64,000 nt of DNA from assembly GCA_041389565.1 (NCBI GenBank), contig JAWKRP010000036.1, positions 22,413 through 86,412 on the forward strand, given 5' to 3'. Made by a program: the position numbers and the translations under genes. Below are positions 59,298-64,000 of the stretch, in pieces (position 1 is the first letter of the stretch; each line of letters begins with the position of its first letter). This DNA is from JACKEQ01 sp041389565 (GTDB lineage: Bacteria > Myxococcota_A > UBA796 > GCA-2862545). Under the pieces are notes generated by a model. That model was not told the DNA's origin, made no database searches, and worked only from the letters and a program-made list of their open reading frames with translations.

Positions 59298-60812
59298 TCA
59301 CGGACCGTCGGCAGACCCGAGGGATGCGGCAACGGAGCGCTCCACCCACAGGTGCAGGCGGCCCCCGCTCGGCAGGCGCCACGTCTTCAGCACGTACCGC
59401 TCGCGGAAGCCCGGCTGGCGGAACAGCTCGCGGTCGCTGCGGAACACCGGCTTGTCGCTCCCGCGCGCGCTCCCCATGTGCACGTAGTCGGGCTTCCGGG
59501 ACAGCACGTACGCACCGTCGGCCTTCTCGTGGCCCGCCCGGCCGCCCCCCATGTTCGGCATCTCCACGTGTGCGATGTGGGCGTCGTTCAGGCCGAGCAT
59601 GTCGATCGCCACGAACCCCGAGAAGTACGGCACGCTCCCCGCGGTGTTCGTCGCCACGACGCCGGGCGGCAGGTGCTCCCGCATCCAGAGCCCCACCTCT
59701 TCGCCGCGCAGCCCCACCACGCCGCGCTCGATCCGCGGGCGGAGGTCGGCGTGGTGCTCGAACTCCCACATCCCGAACAGCACCGCGGGCACCGTGAGTG
59801 CCCAGCCGACGCGCGGCATCAGCGCCAGCGCCAGGCCCGCCGTGAGCGCGAGGATGGGCAGGACCCCAGCGAAGAACCGGAACGCAGGCATCACGTCGCC
59901 GCCCACCGCCACCACGTACGCCACGTGCAGGCCGCCCGCGAGCCACAGCACGGCGAGGCGGTCGTAGCGCTGCCAGGCGGTCCATGCGAGCGGACCCAGG
60001 AGGAGCGCCGGCAGCCACAGCGGCGCGGACGGCTCCACGAAGTCGCGCACGTACCCGATCCCGCGCCACACCTGGGCCTCCGAAGACCCCACCTTCGCGT
60101 AGAACGTGTTCGGCAGCAGCCAGCCGTAGGTGACGTAGCGCCACGCGAAGTACGGCGCGTACAGCCCCGCCAGCACGAGCGGAGCGCGCAGCGGCCGCAG
60201 ATCCCTCGCGCGCACCGCCCTCCACGCAGCCCCCCCGCACAGAACGCCGAGCACCACGATGCTGTCGGGGCGCGTCATCCACGCGAGCGCGCCCGACACG
60301 CCCGCCCACGCCCAGGCATCCTCGAGCCAGGCATCGCGCAGGAAGCAGAGCGTCGTGAGCGTGAGCAGGAAGGCCACGAGCGGCACCTCCATCCCCGTCA
60401 TCGCCCACACGCCGAACACGGCCGACCCGCCGAGCAGGGTCGCCGCGATGCCCGACGCATCCGGGGAGATGGCGCGATGGAACCGGTGCGCGCGGGCCAG
60501 CAGCACCACGGTCGCCACCGTGAGCAGCGCACCCAGGCCCTTCGCGAGCACCCGGCTGTCGGCGCCCAGCGCGTTCCCGACGCCGATCAGGAACACCCAC
60601 AGGAACGTGGTGTACCCCTCCACGGCCTCGCCGGGGTTGTACACGAACCCCTCGCCGCGCGCGAAGCTCTCGGCGTAGCGGAAGCTGATGTACGCGTCGT
60701 CGATGGTCCACGGCTGCACGCTGTGGTTGAGCCAGGCGACCACCGCGAGCCCGCACAGCGGGCCCAGGAACCGGAGCGTTCCAGATTCATCGGGATTGCG
60801 GGCACCCGCCAT
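59298..60812 (-). CDS. Polytopic GT-C-type glycosyltransferase, copy 1
   Basis: The 504-residue protein has about ten membrane helices. WTIDDAYISFRYAESFARGE carries the acidic DD pair expected in the first extracytoplasmic loop of GT-C enzymes that use polyprenyl-phosphate sugars (AftB/ArnT-like). Its last four codons and stop form one copy of the 18-bp direct repeat. It is divergent from a related gene, with only 23 bp between starts. It probably glycosylates an envelope polymer or protein; the sugar is unknown. Confidence 0.7.
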   Translation of the reverse strand: MAGARNPDESGTLRFLGPLCGLAVVAWLNHSVQPWTIDDAYISFRYAESFARGEGFVYNPGEAVEGYTTFLWVFLIGVGNALGADSRVLAKGLGALLTVATVVLLARAHRFHRAISPDASGIAATLLGGSAVFGVWAMTGMEVPLVAFLLTLTTLCFLRDAWLEDAWAWAGVSGALAWMTRPDSIVVLGVLCGGAAWRAVRARDLRPLRAPLVLAGLYAPYFAWRYVTYGWLLPNTFYAKVGSSEAQVWRGIGYVRDFVEPSAPLWLPALLLGPLAWTAWQRYDRLAVLWLAGGLHVAYVVAVGGDVMPAFRFFAGVLPILALTAGLALALMPRVGWALTVPAVLFGMWEFEHHADLRPRIERGVVGLRGEEVGLWMREHLPPGVVATNTAGSVPYFSGFVAIDMLGLNDAHIAHVEMPNMGGGRAGHEKADGAYVLSRKPDYVHMGSARGSDKPVFRSDRELFRQPGFRERYVLKTWRLPSGGRLHLWVERSVAASLGSADGP

Positions 60813-60820
60813 TCCGGGCC

Positions 60821-60826
60821 GTTAAC
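60821..60826. promoter_or_regulatory. GTTAAC core shared by two divergent glycosyltransferase genes
   Basis: Only 23 bp separates the two starts, with GTTAAC near the centre. TAACGG (minus) and TAACCC (plus) lie 6-7 nt before their ATGs, so the same palindrome could supply both -10 elements of two near-leaderless transcripts. Confidence 0.35.
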
Positions 60827-60835
60827 CCGGCACCG

Positions 60836-62650
60836 ATGCGGGGTCAGGCAGTCCATCACCGAGTGCTCGCCGGGTTGGTGCTCGGGGCCTTCGCCCTCCT
60901 GCTCGTCCGCTGCGCATGGGTGAGCGACGACGCGTTCATCACGCTGCGCACGGTCGACAACGCCCTGCACGGCCTCGGCCTGCGGTGGAACCCGGCAGAG
61001 CGCGTCCAGTCGTACACCCACCCGCTGTGGATGCTGCTCCTGCTCGTGGCCCACGCGGTGTCCGGCGAGCCCTACTACGGCACGCTCGTGCTGTGTGGGA
61101 TCACGAGCCTCGCCGCGATGGGCGCCCTGTGGCTCGGAGTCGCGCGCAGCCCGGCGGCCGCGCTCGCCGCGTCGGTTCCCCTGCTCGGCTCGAAGGCCTT
61201 CGTCGACTTCGGCACCTCGGGACTCGAGAACCCGCTCACCCACCTCCTGCTCGCCCTCGTCGTGCTGTCGGCGCTCCGCGGGGGCGACCGCCCGGCCGAC
61301 CTCTTCCGCACGGCGCTCCTCACCGCGCTCGCCATGCTCGTGCGCCTCGACCTCGTGCTCCTGTTCGCGCCCGTGCTCGCCGTGCACGCCGCCCGCTCGC
61401 CGCGCACCCGGGCCCACCTGGGCGCGCTGATCGTGGGCTTCGCGCCCCTCGTGGCGTGGGAGGCGTTCGCGTTCGTGTACTACGGCTCGCTCGTGCCGAA
61501 CACCGCGTATGCCAAGCTCGGAACCGGCATCCCGCGCTCCGAGATGATCGCGCAGGGCTTCACCTACCTCGTGCACGCCGCCCGCTACGACCGCGTCACC
61601 CTGTGGGTGCTGGCGTGCGGGGTCGTCCCCCTGGCCACCGTGCGCGAGCCCGCCGTCCGTGCGCTGCTCGGCGGTGCGCTCGCCTACGTGCTGTACGTCG
61701 TGTGGATCGGGGGCGACTTCATGGCCGGGAGGTTCCTCACGGCCCCCATGTTCGCGGCGAGCCTCGCGATCAGCCGCGTCGACGCGGGCCCGTGGGTGGC
61801 CGGGCTCGCGGCGGCCCTCCCCACCGCGCTCGCCGCGCTGAGCCCGAACGCACCGATGTGGTCGGGCGCCGACTACGTGAAGATCCCCGCGTGGGAGGGC
61901 ATCGTCGACGAGCGCGGGTACTACCACCACGGCGCCGGGCTGTGGTCGTCGAAGCGCCCCATGTCCCACGCCTTCGCGCGCGAGGGTCGCCAGGCGCGCC
62001 GGGCCGGCCGGCACACCGAGTTCCGCGCGGCCGTCGGCTACTTCGGGTACTACGCGGGCCCCCAGGTCCACATCGTCGACCCGCTCGGCCTGAACGACCC
62101 GCTCCTGTCGAGAATCCCGGCGCGCTACACCCCGAGCTGGCGCGTCGGGCACTACCGGCGCGAGCTGCCCCGTCGGTACGACCCCGGCAACGACGTGCCG
62201 CCCGAAGACTCCGAGCTCGCCGCGCTCTATGCCCGGGTGCGCCACATCACCCGCGGTCCGCTGCTCGACCTGTCGCGCCTCACCGACGCCGCATCGCTCC
62301 AGCTGTTCGGTCCCGCGATCGACCCGTGGAGATGGCGCTTTCCGGAGGTCGTCGTGCGAGCCGAGCACGAGTCGTCGCTCCTGGGGCCGGTCGACGCGCG
62401 GGGAACCGTCGTGCACGTGTCGCCCCCGAGGGTCCTGCACCCCACGATCACGGCCGATCCCGGCCAGCACGTCCAGGTCCTGTACGCCCGCGACCACCGC
62501 GTGCTGGCGACGCACGCCGTCGATGCCACGGGCGAACCCCAGGCCCTCCCGGAATCTCCGGCTGGCACGGAGCTCGTGTTCGTGTTCCCCCAGAACCGCG
62601 GTCAGCGCGTGAACCTGCGCGCGCTCGACCTCGGCCCGGAGGACCCGTGA
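60836..62650 (+). CDS. Polytopic GT-C-type glycosyltransferase, copy 2
   Basis: The 604-residue protein is related to copy 1: VSDDAFITLRTVDNALHGLG aligns with the DD loop of copy 1 and SYTHPLWMLLL follows. About ten helices are followed by a larger soluble C-terminal region (about 360-604). The DD pair is again the likely catalytic acid. It is divergent from copy 1 and coupled to the next membrane protein gene by GTGA. The two divergent copies probably arose by duplication and act in the same envelope pathway. Confidence 0.7.
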   Translation: MRGQAVHHRVLAGLVLGAFALLLVRCAWVSDDAFITLRTVDNALHGLGLRWNPAERVQSYTHPLWMLLLLVAHAVSGEPYYGTLVLCGITSLAAMGALWLGVARSPAAALAASVPLLGSKAFVDFGTSGLENPLTHLLLALVVLSALRGGDRPADLFRTALLTALAMLVRLDLVLLFAPVLAVHAARSPRTRAHLGALIVGFAPLVAWEAFAFVYYGSLVPNTAYAKLGTGIPRSEMIAQGFTYLVHAARYDRVTLWVLACGVVPLATVREPAVRALLGGALAYVLYVVWIGGDFMAGRFLTAPMFAASLAISRVDAGPWVAGLAAALPTALAALSPNAPMWSGADYVKIPAWEGIVDERGYYHHGAGLWSSKRPMSHAFAREGRQARRAGRHTEFRAAVGYFGYYAGPQVHIVDPLGLNDPLLSRIPARYTPSWRVGHYRRELPRRYDPGNDVPPEDSELAALYARVRHITRGPLLDLSRLTDAASLQLFGPAIDPWRWRFPEVVVRAEHESSLLGPVDARGTVVHVSPPRVLHPTITADPGQHVQVLYARDHRVLATHAVDATGEPQALPESPAGTELVFVFPQNRGQRVNLRALDLGPEDP

Positions 62651-63480
62651 CAGCATTCCCCACGGATGCCCTGCCCCCCACGCTGTGGTTCGCGGTGGTC
62701 GCCGTGGCCGCGCTGTCGGCGCTGTGGAGCCTCGGCTGCGGGGTCGCGCTCCTCCTCGGGCACCGCGTGCCCCCGCTGCTGGCCGTCGCCCCCACCGCGC
62801 TCGTCGTGCTCGGGGCGTGCGGCGTGGCGTTCTGGACGGCCGGCAACCTCCCGTGGGACACCGACACCGTCGGAGCGGCGCGCCGCGTCGAGCTCGCCAC
62901 CCCCGACTTCCTCATGCGCACGGCCCTGTTCCCGGCGCTGTTCCCCGGTCTCGCCGTGCTGGTCGGTACGAGCGCCATCGCGGCGCCGCTGCGGGGTCCC
63001 CGGTCCACGTGGCCGGCCGGGGTGGGCTTCCTGCTCGCGTTCCTCGGCTTCCTCGCGCTCACGATCGGTGCGCTGCTCGACCTCGCCGCCGCCGAGACGG
63101 CCGTGCTGCTCGTCCTCGTCGGCCCGCTCGCGCTGGTCACCTTGATCGCGATGGTCCGCGGTGATCCCGAGGGCCCCGGTCCCGAAGCCAGCGTCATCGC
63201 CACCGTCGCCCTCGGCCACGCCGTCGGTGCCGGCGTCACCGCCGTGCTCGCGGTGTCGCGCTTCCAGCAGCTCCTGACGCACGTGTACGCCGACGATCCG
63301 GCCAGCTGGCGCGCTCCGGCCGCCGCCATCGCGGTCCTCGCCACCCTCGGCATGGCCGCCGCCGCAGGCACGGGCGTCACGGCGACGCGCACGCGCACGG
63401 TGGGCGGTCTGGGCGCGTTGGTCACGCTGATCCTGTGGGTTCCGGTCGCGATGGTCGGCGCGCTCACCCAGCTCGTCTGA
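62647..63480 (+). CDS. Integral membrane protein of unknown function
   Basis: The 277-residue product starts at GTG 62647, overlapping the upstream stop. It has about seven hydrophobic helices and no known motif. Residues about 65-90 (DTVGAARRVELATPDFLMRT) form the only long polar loop. It may be an accessory subunit or a flippase-like partner of the glycosyltransferase it follows, but that is inference from the overlap alone. Confidence 0.6.
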   Translation: MTAFPTDALPPTLWFAVVAVAALSALWSLGCGVALLLGHRVPPLLAVAPTALVVLGACGVAFWTAGNLPWDTDTVGAARRVELATPDFLMRTALFPALFPGLAVLVGTSAIAAPLRGPRSTWPAGVGFLLAFLGFLALTIGALLDLAAAETAVLLVLVGPLALVTLIAMVRGDPEGPGPEASVIATVALGHAVGAGVTAVLAVSRFQQLLTHVYADDPASWRAPAAAIAVLATLGMAAAAGTGVTATRTRTVGGLGALVTLILWVPVAMVGALTQLV

Positions 63481-63488
63481 CCGCCGGA

Positions 63489-63494
63489 TAGAGT
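63489..63494 (+). promoter_or_regulatory. Putative -10 element (TAGAGT) with 6-nt spacing to ATG
   Basis: GGATAGAGTGGCCCC precedes ATG 63501. It has the same hexamer and spacing as upstream of the gene at 23894, and no ribosome site. Confidence 0.6.
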
Positions 63495-63500
63495 GGCCCC

Positions 63501-63929
63501 ATGTCCCGCTCTCCTGCCCTCCCTCCGAAGATCGCCGCCCTCGCCCTCGGGCTCCTGACGGCGTGCGCCGGTCCTCCCGACATCCACCGCTGCGAGCCCC
63601 AGGGCGCCGTCGTCGAGCCCGAGTTCGTGCGCATCGGCGACGACGACCTCATGCTCGCATCGATGCGCTACAACGGCTGCGACCCCTTCGTGTTCGAGCT
63701 GTGCGGCATCGGCGAGGAGTGGCTCACCCGCGACTCCGCCACCCTCGGCCTGTGGCACGACGAGTCGCTCACGTCCTGCCCCGAGCTCATCCTCGAAGAC
63801 CGCCCGGTGAACCTGCGCCCGCTGCGCCGCCGGTACGAAGATCAGTTCGAGGTCGAGGAAGCCACGCTCCTCCTCACGATCGGCTCGATCGAGGTGGAGT
63901 ACAGCTTCGCGCCGCCCGAAGACGAGTGA
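63501..63929 (+). CDS. Lipoprotein of unknown function
   Basis: The 142-residue product has a leader ending GLLTAC (Cys22). Four further Cys (HRCEPQG, NGCDPF, ELCGIG, TSCPEL) suggest two disulfides. A small beta-rich domain ends in acidic residues. No family is recognised. The start shows the leaderless-type promoter. A further gene begins inside its stop (GTGA). Confidence 0.7.
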   Translation: MSRSPALPPKIAALALGLLTACAGPPDIHRCEPQGAVVEPEFVRIGDDDLMLASMRYNGCDPFVFELCGIGEEWLTRDSATLGLWHDESLTSCPELILEDRPVNLRPLRRRYEDQFEVEEATLLLTIGSIEVEYSFAPPEDE

Positions 63930-64000
63930 AGCCGCCGATCTCGCTGCCCCCGAGCGCGTCCCTCGACGTGCGACGCCACCTCGATGCCCTCGTCGGCGGT
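63926..64000 (+). CDS. Start of a gene truncated by the window edge
   Basis: A GTG at 63926 overlaps the stop of the preceding lipoprotein gene (GTGA), and the frame stays open to the last base. The 25 visible codons (MKPPISLPPSASLDVRRHL and onward) do not identify a function. The overlap pattern, common in this window, is the main support for calling it a gene. Confidence 0.5.
   Translation, partial: MKPPISLPPSASLDVRRHLDALVGG

Noticed and set aside
1..64000. tRNA, rRNA, transposase, integrase, toxin-antitoxin and phage genes
   Set aside because: I looked for them and saw no convincing candidate; the window reads as ordinary chromosome with envelope and signalling genes.

Overview
The window is one stretch of a high-GC bacterial chromosome from a large-genome, predatory or social type lineage, most likely Myxococcota (the former Deltaproteobacteria). 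This is inferred from gene content. There are five PknB-like Ser/Thr kinases and a kinase-derived fusion protein. Lipoproteins carry long Asp-Thr/Ala/Ser linkers, and one protein pairs LysM with a TonB/AgmX-like C-terminus. Housekeeping genes include bifunctional Rel/SpoT, yicC-gmk, purM-purN, transketolase and a class A penicillin-binding protein. I saw no tRNA, rRNA, CRISPR array, integrase, transposase or prophage genes.

Layout. 0-5 kb: a frameshifted propeller-like gene, a short tandem repeat, an HETTH metalloprotease-like lipoprotein, a LamG lipoprotein, and a MarR regulator with a zinc-finger partner. 5-10.8 kb: a CopD-like membrane protein behind a leader peptide, a TPR protein, an esterase lipoprotein, a HAD phosphatase, and a kinase with an N-terminal membrane domain. 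10.8-17 kb: an ATP-dependent DNA ligase coupled to a kinase, then envelope proteins. 17-27.5 kb: a signalling cluster of LysM protein, three kinases, a substrate-binding lipoprotein, a TPR protein, a metallo-beta-lactamase-fold enzyme and a WD40 protein. 27.5-32 kb: penicillin-binding protein and transketolase, convergent and overlapping. 32-37.7 kb: prolyl-tRNA synthetase translationally coupled to three paralogous exported proteins with repeated Cys-Cys-Tyr motifs, one fused to a ferritin-like domain. 37.8-50 kb: UbiB/ABC1 protein, pseudokinase-SUMF1 fusion, lipase-purM-purN, rel/spoT-gmk-yicC, ABC transporter, O-methyltransferase. 50-64 kb: Asp-repeat lamin-tail lipoprotein, five-heme cytochrome, histidine-kinase-like protein, sulfatase-like and arylsulfotransferase-like pair, a repeat-filled gap, GT-C membrane proteins and a final partial gene.

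Genes are tightly packed. Many neighbours overlap by ATGA, GTGA or TGATG, so translational coupling is common. Several genes without a Shine-Dalgarno sequence have a TAnnnT hexamer 5-7 nt (usually exactly 6) upstream of the start codon, the geometry expected of leaderless mRNAs.

The two observations I would follow first are the CCY-repeat/ferritin-like operon behind proS (32.7-36.2 kb) and the apparent leaderless-promoter grammar. Next are the pseudokinase-SUMF1 fusion at 39.6 kb and the repeat-bearing non-coding block at 58.6-59.3 kb. Function calls come from motif recognition in the translated sequence; no database search was possible.
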